Shown: positions 54,269-63,033 of the stretch, one piece after another
Numbering within the stretch: position 1 is the first letter of the stretch
Layout of the letters: every line of letters starts with the position of its first letter
Source: an uncultured Cyclobacteriaceae bacterium
GTDB taxonomy: Bacteria; Bacteroidota; Bacteroidia; Cytophagales; Cyclobacteriaceae
Direction: 5' to 3'
Length of the DNA: 64,000 nucleotides
Assembly: GCA_937146645.1 (NCBI GenBank)
Contig: CAKZRQ010000058.1
Span: 62,001-126,000, forward strand
Notes under the pieces: model-generated
What the model was told of the DNA's origin: nothing
Database searches by the model: none
What the model saw: only the letters and a program-made list of their open reading frames with translations
Program-made: the position numbers and the translations under genes

Positions 54269-55606
54269 TTATCTCCTACCCATTCCAGGCATCATTTTGC
54301 CCATGGCGGCTTTGGCTCCACCCATCTTATTCATCTGCTTCATCATCTTACGCATATCGGCAAACTGCTTCATCAGATTATTCACCTCCGTGATGGTTCT
54401 TCCTGAACCAGCGGCCAACCTTTTCCTACGACTTCCATCGATTAAGCTGGGATTTGCACGCTCAGCTGGAGTCATACTTTTTATGATGGCCTCGATAGGC
54501 TTAAAAGAATCATCATCGATATCCATTCCTTTCATGGCTTTGCCCATGCCAGGAATCATTCCCATCAGATCCTTCAGATTACCCATCTTTTTAACCTGTT
54601 CAAGCTGAGAAAGGAAATCGTCAAAGTTGAAGTTATTCTGACGAATCTTAGCATTGATTCGCTTTGCTTCATCCTCATCAAAAGACTGCTGCGCGCGCTC
54701 CACAAGAGAGATCACATCACCCATTCCGAGGATTCTTTGAGCCATTCTATCCGGATGGAAAACATCCAGATTTTCCATCTTCTCTCCAGTGGAAATAAAC
54801 TTAATTGGCTTCTGGACCACATGGCGGATAGAAATGGCCGCACCGCCTCGGGTATCACCATCCAGCTTAGTCAAGACAACTCCATTGAAATCTAGTCTTT
54901 CATCGAAAGTCTTAGCTGTATTCACTGCATCCTGACCCGTCATCGAGTCCACGACAAAAAGCGTTTCAGAAGGATTCAAAGCATTCTTCAGCTCTTCAAT
55001 CTCATTCATCATTTGCTCATCCACCGCCAGACGACCCGCAGTATCGACGATCACCGTCTTCTTGCCGGTCTTCTTTGCGTAAGCGATAGCATTATTGGCA
55101 ATTTCCAGGGCATTCTTGTTCTCCGGTTCTGCATAAACCTCCACTCCAATTTGCTCACCGAGAACCTTAAGCTGATCAATCGCGGCAGGACGATAGATGT
55201 CACAAGCCACCAAAAGAACTTGTCGCCCTTGCTTCTTCAGTAAAGCACCTAGCTTCCCTGTAAATGTAGTCTTACCAGAACCTTGAAGACCCGAAATCAA
55301 AATCACTCCCGGGTCACCAGATAGATTTAGATCAACTTTGGTTCCACCCATCAGCTTGGTAAGCTCTTCCTGAGTGATTTTCACCAAAAGCTGGCCAGGT
55401 GATACCGAAATCAATACATCGCGGCCGAGTGCCTCGGTCCTGATTTTATCGGTGACTTCCTTTGCTACTTTATAGTTTACGTCGGCATCTATCAGGGCTC
55501 TTCGAATCTCCTTGGCCGTAGAAGCCACGTTGATTTCCGTGATTTTCCCCGTTCCTTTCAGGGTCTTAAATGCGCGGTCTAGTTTTACACTTAAATTATC
55601 AAACAT
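54269..55606 (-). CDS. ffh: Signal recognition particle protein Ffh
   Basis: From the ATG at 55606 the protein has 445 residues. It starts MFDNLSVKLDRAFKTLKGTG; an eight-codon longer form is unlikely. With 4.5S RNA it delivers membrane proteins to FtsY and SecYEG. The N domain (1-85) is followed by the GTPase G domain with VILISGLQGSGKTTFTGKLG, VACDIYRPAAIDQLK, VIVDTAGRLAVDE and VLTKLDGDTRGGA. The methionine-rich M domain (about 320-445) binds the signal peptide and RNA (RKRLAAGSGRTITEVNNLMK, then MRKMMKQMNKMGGAK). No 4.5S RNA gene was recognised in the window. Confidence 0.97.
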   Translation of the reverse strand: MFDNLSVKLDRAFKTLKGTGKITEINVASTAKEIRRALIDADVNYKVAKEVTDKIRTEALGRDVLISVSPGQLLVKITQEELTKLMGGTKVDLNLSGDPGVILISGLQGSGKTTFTGKLGALLKKQGRQVLLVACDIYRPAAIDQLKVLGEQIGVEVYAEPENKNALEIANNAIAYAKKTGKKTVIVDTAGRLAVDEQMMNEIEELKNALNPSETLFVVDSMTGQDAVNTAKTFDERLDFNGVVLTKLDGDTRGGAAISIRHVVQKPIKFISTGEKMENLDVFHPDRMAQRILGMGDVISLVERAQQSFDEDEAKRINAKIRQNNFNFDDFLSQLEQVKKMGNLKDLMGMIPGMGKAMKGMDIDDDSFKPIEAIIKSMTPAERANPSLIDGSRRKRLAAGSGRTITEVNNLMKQFADMRKMMKQMNKMGGAKAAMGKMMPGMGRR

Positions 55607-55627
55607 GCTATCTGCAAATATTTGCTG

Positions 55628-55635
55628 CAAAAGTA
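55628..55635 (-). promoter_or_regulatory. Candidate -7 box TACTTTTG for ffh
   Basis: The minus strand reads TACTTTTG here, matching TAnnTTTG, 21 bp before the ATG at 55606. No TTTG element is seen at the expected distance upstream. Transcription would start close to the ATG and supports the shorter start. Confidence 0.5.
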
Positions 55636-55764
55636 ATGATTTTAGCTCCAGATAGAAAGCTTAAATTCATCTAAACAAAGCCTGAATACGCCTTTATTCA
55701 TGAGGTTTGGCTTTTAATTCCTAATTTGCGCAAGGCAAAGAAATCACCCTGAAAAAATCAATTT

Positions 55765-58182
55765 ATGACCCTGGATTTTAAGAAAGACTGGCTACCTCAT
55801 ATCATTAGTGTGGCCGTTTTTTATGCTTTGATCGTGGCCTATTTTTCTCCTGTCGTCTTTGGAGATATGGTGATTTTCCAAGGAGACATTTTAAAGTGGG
55901 AGGCTTCCGCCAAGGAAATAATGGATTTCCGCGAGGCAACCGGAGAAGAGGCATTATGGACCAACAGTATGTTTGGGGGAATGCCAGGCTATTTCGTGAG
56001 TATGGAATTCCCAGGCGACATTACAAATCTGCTGGTTTCCATCCTTACCTTAGGTTTACCCCACCCCATCAATGGCCTTTTCCTTGGAATGGTCAGTATG
56101 TACATTTTGCTACTAAGCTTTGGAGTGCGACCAGCTTTCTCCGCCGTGGGAAGTCTTGCCTTCATCTTCAACTCATACAATTTCTTAAGTCTGGCGGCGG
56201 GTCACAATGCTAAAATATGGGCAGTTTGTCTTATCCCGGTGATTCTTGCTGGAATCCATCTCACTTTTAATAATAAGCGACTTCTAGGCGCTGGAATACT
56301 CGCTTTGGGCCTCATGCTTCAGTTGAAGTTTAATCACGTTCAGATCACGTATTATACCCTGATTATTTGCATCATTTATTCAGGTGTGCAGATTGCCTTT
56401 TTATGGAAAAAAGAAGGGCTGCCCTCGCTGGCAAAGACAGCAGCTTTCTTGATACTGGGTGGGGTGTTTGCCGTTGGATCCAATATTGGTCGACTGGCTA
56501 CTGCCCTGGAATATTCCACCTATTCTACAAGAGGAGCTGCCACTATAGAGAGTAAAGCAGAAGGATTGGACAAGGAATATGCATTCGGCTGGTCGAATGG
56601 AATAATGGAGTCATTTACCCTGCTCATTCCTGATTTTTATGGGGGTGGTTCGAATACTCCTTTGGGGGATGATTCAGCTTTAGAAAAAGCCCTCCGGACG
56701 AATGGTGCCGATCCGAATCAAATAGCAGCCTATGTACAAAATGCTCCAACTTATTGGGGTGATCAACCCTTCACGGGCGGTCCCATTTACGGAGGTGTGA
56801 TTCTGGTATTTTTGGCTTTTCTTGGGATTTGGGCTGCGCCCAAAGAAACACTGATCACCTTCGGAAGTATCATAGTGATTAGCCTGGTTCTTTCGTGGGG
56901 AAAAAATCTAAGTTCGATCAACTACCTTCTCTTCGATTATCTCCCCGCTTATAATAAATTCAGGGCCGTTTCCATGGCCCTAGGAATGACATTATTTGCT
57001 ATTCCCGTTCTTGGGATGATTGCATTAGAGAGAACAATTCAAGCAAATAAATTCAAGGATTTTTTAATTGCTGCAGCCTCTGTCGGAGGTCTGATCCTTA
57101 TTTTCGGTGTGGGTGCCGGAATCTTCCGATTTACTGGGCTGGGTGATCAGGGAGTTCCTGATTGGTTCTTGGATGCTTTAAAGGAAGACAGAAAGTCCAT
57201 GCTTCAGACTAGTGCATGGCGAAGTTTAGGCTTCCTCGCTTTGGCCGCAGGCCTCATCTACTTCACCATGAAAGGAAAGATCAATGATCTTGTCTTAGGT
57301 CTGGGATTATTTGCGTTGGTGTTGATCGATCTATGGACTATCAATAGACCTTACCTGAACGATAATAGCTTTCAGGAAAGCCCTTCCGAAGCTTACTTTG
57401 CCGAAACTCCCGCGGATGCTGAAATCTTGAAGGATGATTCTAATTTTAGAGTGATTGATTTGAATGAAGGGATTACTCAAGCTGGAAGAGCCTCATACCG
57501 TTTTCATGCCATTGGTGGTTACCACGGTGCCAAAATGAGGCGTTTTCAAGACCTGATTGATTTGAGGATTAACCCAGAACTCTCCGCATTTATTGCCAAA
57601 GCACAGCAAGGTGACTTCGACTATGCGAGTTTGAATTCACTGAATATGCTGAACACAAAATACATTATGGCTGGGAATGCTGCTAATGCGGTTTTCGAGA
57701 ACCCAGAAGCCAATGGCTCGGTTTGGGTTCCAAATAGCGTAAAAGGTGTAACTAGCAATGAAGAGGAAATTGAAGCGATTGGCGAAGTCGATATTTCTGG
57801 AACGGCCACCGTCAATATGGAGGAATACCCTGGTATTAAGGCCGGCGCGGGGTCAGCACAATTAACTTCTTATCAGCCCAATAAATTGACTTATGACATC
57901 AATATGCAGGCGGAAGGGTTAGTCGTGTTTTCTGAAATCTTTTACCCCGTAGGATGGACTGCTACCATTGACGGAAATGAGGCAGAAATAATACGAGCGA
58001 ATTATCTGCTTCGTGGGATGATGATTCCAGCAGGAAGTCATACCGTGGAATTTAGCTTCTCTCCTACTTCTTACACAGCCACTAAAACTCCAATGGTGAT
58101 CTTCCAATATTTGATCGTTCTTGCTCTTTTTGCCGGGATTTTCTTCACATTCAAAAATTCAGATGGAAGAGTCCAAGGATAA
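55765..58182 (+). CDS. YfhO-family multi-pass membrane protein
   Basis: An 805-residue integral membrane protein with about 12-13 helices between residues 12 and 530, and one more near the C-terminus (TPMVIFQYLIVLALFAGIFF). The loop TNSMFGGMPGYFVSMEFPGD (about 70-90) and SLAAGHNAKIWAVCLIPVI resemble the conserved loops of YfhO/GT-C-like proteins, including an early acidic residue. A large extracytoplasmic domain spans about 535-770 (VVFSEIFYPVGWTATIDGNE). In Firmicutes YfhO glycosylates lipoteichoic acid. The Bacteroidota form is of unknown function, but a lipid-linked glycosyltransferase is plausible. The next gene overlaps it by 20 nt. Confidence 0.9.
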   Translation: MTLDFKKDWLPHIISVAVFYALIVAYFSPVVFGDMVIFQGDILKWEASAKEIMDFREATGEEALWTNSMFGGMPGYFVSMEFPGDITNLLVSILTLGLPHPINGLFLGMVSMYILLLSFGVRPAFSAVGSLAFIFNSYNFLSLAAGHNAKIWAVCLIPVILAGIHLTFNNKRLLGAGILALGLMLQLKFNHVQITYYTLIICIIYSGVQIAFLWKKEGLPSLAKTAAFLILGGVFAVGSNIGRLATALEYSTYSTRGAATIESKAEGLDKEYAFGWSNGIMESFTLLIPDFYGGGSNTPLGDDSALEKALRTNGADPNQIAAYVQNAPTYWGDQPFTGGPIYGGVILVFLAFLGIWAAPKETLITFGSIIVISLVLSWGKNLSSINYLLFDYLPAYNKFRAVSMALGMTLFAIPVLGMIALERTIQANKFKDFLIAAASVGGLILIFGVGAGIFRFTGLGDQGVPDWFLDALKEDRKSMLQTSAWRSLGFLALAAGLIYFTMKGKINDLVLGLGLFALVLIDLWTINRPYLNDNSFQESPSEAYFAETPADAEILKDDSNFRVIDLNEGITQAGRASYRFHAIGGYHGAKMRRFQDLIDLRINPELSAFIAKAQQGDFDYASLNSLNMLNTKYIMAGNAANAVFENPEANGSVWVPNSVKGVTSNEEEIEAIGEVDISGTATVNMEEYPGIKAGAGSAQLTSYQPNKLTYDINMQAEGLVVFSEIFYPVGWTATIDGNEAEIIRANYLLRGMMIPAGSHTVEFSFSPTSYTATKTPMVIFQYLIVLALFAGIFFTFKNSDGRVQG

Positions 58183-58879
58183 AATCGTCAGTTATTACGA
58201 TCAGTTTGCTGAGCAGCAAGAGGTCACGGGGATAAATTCCAGACACTTGCAGATTCTTGATAAACTCGTGGATGCCGGCCTTAAGGAACACCACAAAATT
58301 CTAGAGGTAGGGTGTGGCATTGGGACCGTTTCTCATCTTCTCGCTTCCTACGTCAAAAAGGGAAAAGTCCTAGCGGTAGATATTTCTCCTGAAAGCATTA
58401 AGAAGGCTCAGGATCTGTGGAAAGATCAGAAGAATCTTGAATTCGCAGTATCTGACATGAGCGACTTTGAGCGTGATGATGAATTTGATTTTTTCGTTTT
58501 CCCGGATGTTCTGGAGCATATTCCTGTGGATCAGCATCCTCCCCTCTTTAAAACGGTTAGGAAGCATGCTCATGAAAACTCGGCAATTTTTGTCCATATC
58601 CCTGCTCCAAGGTTTTTAGAATGGATGATTAGGAATGAACCGCAAAAATTGCAGGTGATCGACCAGCCCCTCGATTCTGGCGATTTAATAAAAAACATTA
58701 CTACTGCTGGATTTTATCTTGAGAAAATGGAGACTTACTCGATTTTCTATAATGAAAAGGATTATCAATATTTTGTATTTCGCTCTGCAAAAGACTTAAA
58801 TGAAACTCATTCCTTGAGTAAATGGCAGGTCTTAAAAGAAAGAATTCGAATCAGGTTAAGACATAGAATATTTAGCTAA
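58163..58879 (+). CDS. Class I SAM-dependent methyltransferase
   Basis: From the ATG at 58163 the protein has 238 residues and overlaps the YfhO gene by 20 nt. Motif I is ILEVGCGIGTVSHLLASYVK. The acidic residue of motif II lies in VLAVDISPESIKKAQDLW, and motif III/IV in FDFFVFPDVLEHIPVDQHPP. The C-terminal 80 residues (SLSKWQVLKERIRIRLRHRI at the end) are basic. It belongs to the broad Methyltransf_11/UbiE-like group. Coupling to a YfhO-type protein suggests a lipid or glycan substrate, but this is inference. Confidence 0.88.
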   Translation: MEESKDKIVSYYDQFAEQQEVTGINSRHLQILDKLVDAGLKEHHKILEVGCGIGTVSHLLASYVKKGKVLAVDISPESIKKAQDLWKDQKNLEFAVSDMSDFERDDEFDFFVFPDVLEHIPVDQHPPLFKTVRKHAHENSAIFVHIPAPRFLEWMIRNEPQKLQVIDQPLDSGDLIKNITTAGFYLEKMETYSIFYNEKDYQYFVFRSAKDLNETHSLSKWQVLKERIRIRLRHRIFS

Positions 58880-58883
58880 AACC

Positions 58884-59396
58884 ATGAAAGTAGAATCCAA
58901 TAAAGTGATTGGGATAGCCTTTGAACTAAAGGTGAGCAAAGATGAAGATGACATAGAATCTGTTCCTTTCAGTGTAGAGGTACGTGATGAGGATGACCCT
59001 TTTTACTTTGTTTTCGGAAAAAGCGGGCTTCCTGAAAAATTCGAAGAGCTGCTCTCTGGTAAGGAAATCGATGATGAATTCTCATTCATTCTCGGTAAAG
59101 ATGAAGCCTATGGTGAGGCGGATGAGGAGTTAATTATTACGCTTCCAAAAGGTCAGTTTTCCAAGCAAAATGGGTTCACTGAAGAAATGATTCAAGAGGG
59201 TAATTTCCTCCCTCTAATGGATGAAAACCAGCAGCCCATGCAGGCCAAGATTTTGAAAATAGAAGGAGAAAATCTGATACTGGATTTCAATCATGCCTTG
59301 GTGGGATTCGATCTTCATTTCGATGGAAAGATTTTAAGTATCAGAAATGCCAGTAAAGCAGAAAATGAAACTGGATTAGTTGAAGGAGCAAACTAG
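58884..59396 (+). CDS. FKBP-type peptidyl-prolyl isomerase, SlyD-like
   Basis: A 170-residue protein, which starts MKVESNKVIGIAFELKVSKD. It has the split FKBP domain of the SlyD group: PFYFVFGKSGLPEKFEELLS (flap), then an insert with DEAYGEADEELIITLPKGQF, and ILDFNHALVGFDLHFDGKIL, where the family usually has N-H-P-L-A-G. The C-terminal tail is short and acidic, without the His-rich metal-binding tail of E. coli SlyD. The inserted domain would bind unfolded clients. It starts 4 bp after the methyltransferase stop and ends the YfhO operon. Confidence 0.9.
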   Translation: MKVESNKVIGIAFELKVSKDEDDIESVPFSVEVRDEDDPFYFVFGKSGLPEKFEELLSGKEIDDEFSFILGKDEAYGEADEELIITLPKGQFSKQNGFTEEMIQEGNFLPLMDENQQPMQAKILKIEGENLILDFNHALVGFDLHFDGKILSIRNASKAENETGLVEGAN

Positions 59397-59419
59397 ATTC
59401 ATACAGTCCGCGAAATGAA

Positions 59420-59450
59420 AGTCCTTATGATTTCAGCGTAAGGACTTTTT
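59420..59450 (+). terminator. Intrinsic terminator after the SlyD-like gene
   Basis: AGTCCTTA pairs with TAAGGACT over an 11-nt loop and is followed by T5. The stem also encodes the last residues of the convergent ABC ATPase gene, whose stop is at 59425. Confidence 0.82.
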
Positions 59451-60384
59451 CTTTTTGCCAATTCAGATAGACCCGATCTCCAATCTGGTATTTACGCTCA
59501 GGATCATCCACTTCCCAAATCTCCCCGGATTCCTTAATCTTTACTTTTAAAGAATTAAAGTGAACCAGAAATCTCACGTCTGACACATGAGCGAGGATAC
59601 CATTTCTTGTTCTCAGTCTCACATCCACTGGCCTCACATATTCATTTCCCTTGGGCTCTATCCTATTGATCGAAGAGAATAGTTTGGCCACGTATTTACT
59701 CTTTGGCCGAAGGCAAAGATCCTGAGAATCTCCCTTCTGAATAGTTTTCCCATTCCTTAAAATCAAAAGGTTATCTGTCAGTCTTAACGCGTGATCGAGA
59801 TCATGAGTAACCAGAATCACCGTGGTTCCAAGAGCTGTAAAAACCTCCTTGAGTTCATCCATAAGATCTCGAGTCTGAATGGAATCCAGACTACTAAATG
59901 GCTCATCGAGTAGAAGGATTTCAGGCTCTACGCTCATGGCTTTGGCGATAGCCACTTTCTGCTGCTGACCACCTGATAGCTGCCTCGGAAGTTTGTTTCT
60001 GAGAGGCTCTAATCGGAGCAATGAGATGAGTTCTTCCACCCGCTTTTTGGCGTAATTCTCATCAAAACTCAATAGTGGCCTGGAAATGTTCTCCTCCACA
60101 GTACTGTTCGGAAAAAGAGCATAATCTTGATGAATGAGTTTGATCTCATCATATCCCGCAACGAGTTTCTGCTTCGGGTTCAGAATCTTTTGCTCACCGA
60201 GCCAAACCTCTCCGGAACTTTGGACTTCCAGCCCCGCCATAATCCGCAAAAGCGTACTCTTCCCGGATCCACTTTCTCCAACTATGGCTAAAATATTGCC
60301 CTTTTGAAGTTCTGTAGAAAACCCTTTTAAAGCCTTCTGATCACCAAAGGCTTTTGAAACAGATCGAATGGAGAAATAGCTCAT
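59425..60384 (-). CDS. ABC transporter ATP-binding protein (CysA/FbpC-like), orphan
   Basis: A 319-residue ATPase. Walker A is VGESGSGKSTLLRIMAGLE (about 35-53). The Q loop lies in IKLIHQDYALFPNSTVEENI, the signature in LPRQLSGGQQQKVAIAKAMS, Walker B in PEILLLDEPFSSLDSIQ, and the H loop in VILVTHDLDHALRL. After about 235 a TOBE-like domain follows (VRPVDVRLRTRNGILAHV). Such a layout fits importers for sulfate, iron, molybdate or polyamines. No permease or binding-protein gene is adjacent. The upstream gene encodes a YjbR protein and overlaps its start by 4 nt. Confidence 0.9.
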   Translation of the reverse strand: MSYFSIRSVSKAFGDQKALKGFSTELQKGNILAIVGESGSGKSTLLRIMAGLEVQSSGEVWLGEQKILNPKQKLVAGYDEIKLIHQDYALFPNSTVEENISRPLLSFDENYAKKRVEELISLLRLEPLRNKLPRQLSGGQQQKVAIAKAMSVEPEILLLDEPFSSLDSIQTRDLMDELKEVFTALGTTVILVTHDLDHALRLTDNLLILRNGKTIQKGDSQDLCLRPKSKYVAKLFSSINRIEPKGNEYVRPVDVRLRTRNGILAHVSDVRFLVHFNSLKVKIKESGEIWEVDDPERKYQIGDRVYLNWQKEKVLTLKS

Positions 60385-60731
60385 GAGTTGATTTCAGCTT
60401 GAACTTTCTTAGGAAGACTGCTTAAAACCAAATCATAAGAATGGTCCACCAGCTCCAAAATCAATGGATCAGGAACATTGCCCTCCACGGAAACCGAATT
60501 CCAGTTTTTCTTATTCATGTGGTATCCAGGAGTAATCCCATCGTGCCGCTCCCTTAACTCTATTGCCTTTTCAGGATCACATTTGAGGTTGATAAAATCA
60601 AAAACATCAATACTAGTAATCGCGAAAATCTTTCCCCCAACTCGAAAGCAGAGTGTCACCTCGTCAAAAGGAGTGTCCTCAGAGGTACCAGGTTTGTTCA
60701 GACAATAGTCTCGTAAATAAGTAAGGGTCAT
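60381..60731 (-). CDS. MmcQ/YjbR family protein
   Basis: A 116-residue protein with the CyaY-like fold of the MmcQ/YjbR family. It begins MTLTYLRDYCLNKPGTSEDT and has VTLCFRVGGKIFAITSIDVF, INLKCDPEKAIELRERHDGI, TPGYHMNKKNWNSVSVEG and DPLILELVDHSYDLVLSSLP. These are the family's conserved segments, including the H-M-x-K-x-x-W motif. A DNA-binding role has been suggested for the fold but is not firm. It is coupled to the ABC ATPase gene by a 4-nt overlap. Confidence 0.93.
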   Translation of the reverse strand: MTLTYLRDYCLNKPGTSEDTPFDEVTLCFRVGGKIFAITSIDVFDFINLKCDPEKAIELRERHDGITPGYHMNKKNWNSVSVEGNVPDPLILELVDHSYDLVLSSLPKKVQAEINS

Positions 60732-60820
60732 AAAAAGTAGGTATTCCTCAAGGTAAGGAATGCATCAAAAAGTTTAAACCCCAGAATCAAATTACATCAA
60801 GCAGAATTCCGGAAAAGAGA

Positions 60821-61012
60821 TCACATGAGTCGCTTAATCGTCCAGACGATTACAGCGAACAGGAATACGATGATGGAAATTTTATTGATTCCATGCATCA
60901 TCCTCAGATTGAAATTGGTCTTTTTATTTGGGTCAGGCTTTTTGAAAACATTGATAAAATAGCTTCCTACCTCCCCTAGTTTAAAAAACTCTTTGACTTT
61001 TGAATTACCCAT
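60821..61012 (-). CDS. DUF6728-like small membrane protein
   Basis: A 63-residue protein with a soluble half (VKEFFKLGEVGSYFINVFKK) and the motif DPNKKTNFNLRMMHGINKIS, which I recall as the DUF6728 signature, followed by one membrane helix (about 42-60, IIVFLFAVIVWTIKRLM). The family is restricted to Bacteroidota and has no known function. It stands 37 bp after ispG on the same strand and could be its last co-transcribed gene. Confidence 0.8.
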   Translation of the reverse strand: MGNSKVKEFFKLGEVGSYFINVFKKPDPNKKTNFNLRMMHGINKISIIVFLFAVIVWTIKRLM

Positions 61013-61049
61013 TGTTTTTCAGTTTTCTCCCTGATTCCAGAGTTATTAA

Positions 61050-63032
61050 TTAAGCGTGTACTTCAGGCTCAGTCCACATCCCATCTTCACGGATGATCTG
61101 GATGAGTTCATCCACAGCATGCTCCGAAGGTACGCCTCGTTTCATCACTTCCTTACCCTTATACAGCGTTATTTTTCCTTTTCCTGAGCCCACATAGCCA
61201 TAATCAGCATCTGCCATTTCACCAGGTCCATTCACGATACATCCCATGATACCAATCTTCACTCCTTTGAGGTGATCAGTTCGCTTTCTGATCATGGCTG
61301 TGGTTTCCTGAAGATCAAATAGTGTTCTTCCGCATGAAGGGCAGGATATATATTCAGTTTTAGACATTCTGGTTCGTGCTGCTTGCAGCACTCCAAAGCC
61401 AATAGCGTTATGCAGTTTGATATGTTCCAAAGTCTCCTCACGACTATGAGGCATTTCCTTTTCTAAGGAAATAAATACTCCATCACCGAGACCGTCTATT
61501 AGAAGTCCACCAACATCCGTAGCAGCATAGAGCATGGTCTGATCAGAAGTTTGATCTGGATAGCTCACTTTGAAGATGACTGGAACCTGAACATCCGAAT
61601 CCAACAAGTTCACCATCGCTCTTCTTAATGCAGGCATTGAATGCACATTGGTAGTTTTGAGGATGAGCACAAAGTTTGAATTCTCCTTGACGAATGGGAT
61701 GACAGCATCAATTTCATCGTCAAAAATTTCAAGAAAATTTAATTCTTCATGTCTTGAGTCCATCACACCAAGTGAATCCAGAGTGAATAATGGATACTTA
61801 TTCAATTGATCTTCTTGCGAAGCCCATGCTCCGGCATCCTGAATCTCCTTCATACCATTTGGAAGCATAAAAGGAATTGGGTTCTGGCCTGAATACACAA
61901 AATCACAACCGAGATCATTCATCTTCCACTTATCTAATTCTGGTAAGTAGAAATGGCCGACTGCTTTCATTTCCTTCGGCGAAATATTCTCGATCTTGGA
62001 GATGTCAGTGATGACTCTCGGCACATTATGATCTCCAAAATTGAAGACTTCATAAGTCTTCCTTTTCTCATGATCGAATGGGTGGATCGGATAATGATCT
62101 AACTCAGGAATGGAATCATGACCTTCTCGATTCGTATATCTATCGATCAAAGCCTGAGCGACAGGCGCCTCGAATTCTGGATCCTCAGTGAGCGATACTC
62201 TGACGGTATCACCTAATCCATCCTCGAGAAGTGTTCCTATCCCAACAGCAGATTTTATTCTCCCATCTTCGGCTTCTCCAGCTTCTGTTACCCCTAAATG
62301 CAATGGATAAGGCTTGAAACCGCCTTCATCGAGCTTTTGTACCAAAAGACGATAGGCTTGAACCATCACCTGTGTGTTTGAAGATTTCATTGAAATCACC
62401 ACTTGATGATAATCTTCCTCCTCACAAATTCGCAAGAATTCCAGAGCGGACTCCACCATACCCAAAGGAGTATCCCCATATCGGCTCATGATACGATCAG
62501 AGAGTGAACCGTGATTGGTTCCGATTCTCATCGCAGTTCCATGCTCCTTACAAATTCTCACCAAAGGAAGAAAGCGCTCACGGATTCTATCAAGCTCTTC
62601 CTGATAGCTTTCATCCGTATACTCAATGGTTTCAAATTTCTTCTTATCAGCGTAGTTACCTGGATTTACACGGACCTTCTCTACAATCTTTGCGGCGATT
62701 TCTGCAGCATTAGGAGTGAAGTGAATATCAGCCACGAGAGGAGTTTTATATCCTCTTTGTCGCAGGCCTTCTTTAATATTTCTGAGATTTTCAGCCTCTT
62801 TAATACTCGGTGCGGTTATTCTCACTAATTCACAACCTGCATCAATCATTCGGATACATTGCTCAATGGAACCCTCCGTATCCATAGTATCCACGGTGGT
62901 CATGGATTGCACCACGATATGATTATCTCCTCCGATTACGACATCCCCAATCTGCACCGGAATAGTCTTCCTCCTGGAATACTTGGTGAGGCTGTCACAA
63001 TAGGTCATTGAAGTCTGCTGGGTGGTTTCCAT
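61050..63032 (-). CDS. ispG: 4-hydroxy-3-methylbut-2-enyl diphosphate synthase, long form
   Basis: A 660-residue iron-sulfur enzyme of the MEP isoprenoid pathway that converts methylerythritol cyclodiphosphate to HMBPP. The TIM-barrel domain comes first (IPVQIGDVVIGGDNHIVVQS, MTTVDTMDTEGSIEQCIRMI, VADIHFTPNAAEIAAKIVEK, RVNPGNYADKK). A large inserted domain (about 300-550) follows, as in Bacteroidota, Chlamydiae and plants. The last domain holds the 4Fe-4S ligands ISCPSCGRTLFDLQ and KIGIMGCIVNGPGEMADADY. Length and order match the long form. It lies 1 bp after the SDR gene and is probably co-transcribed with it. Confidence 0.97.
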   Translation of the reverse strand: METTQQTSMTYCDSLTKYSRRKTIPVQIGDVVIGGDNHIVVQSMTTVDTMDTEGSIEQCIRMIDAGCELVRITAPSIKEAENLRNIKEGLRQRGYKTPLVADIHFTPNAAEIAAKIVEKVRVNPGNYADKKKFETIEYTDESYQEELDRIRERFLPLVRICKEHGTAMRIGTNHGSLSDRIMSRYGDTPLGMVESALEFLRICEEEDYHQVVISMKSSNTQVMVQAYRLLVQKLDEGGFKPYPLHLGVTEAGEAEDGRIKSAVGIGTLLEDGLGDTVRVSLTEDPEFEAPVAQALIDRYTNREGHDSIPELDHYPIHPFDHEKRKTYEVFNFGDHNVPRVITDISKIENISPKEMKAVGHFYLPELDKWKMNDLGCDFVYSGQNPIPFMLPNGMKEIQDAGAWASQEDQLNKYPLFTLDSLGVMDSRHEELNFLEIFDDEIDAVIPFVKENSNFVLILKTTNVHSMPALRRAMVNLLDSDVQVPVIFKVSYPDQTSDQTMLYAATDVGGLLIDGLGDGVFISLEKEMPHSREETLEHIKLHNAIGFGVLQAARTRMSKTEYISCPSCGRTLFDLQETTAMIRKRTDHLKGVKIGIMGCIVNGPGEMADADYGYVGSGKGKITLYKGKEVMKRGVPSEHAVDELIQIIREDGMWTEPEVHA

Positions 63033-63033
63033 A

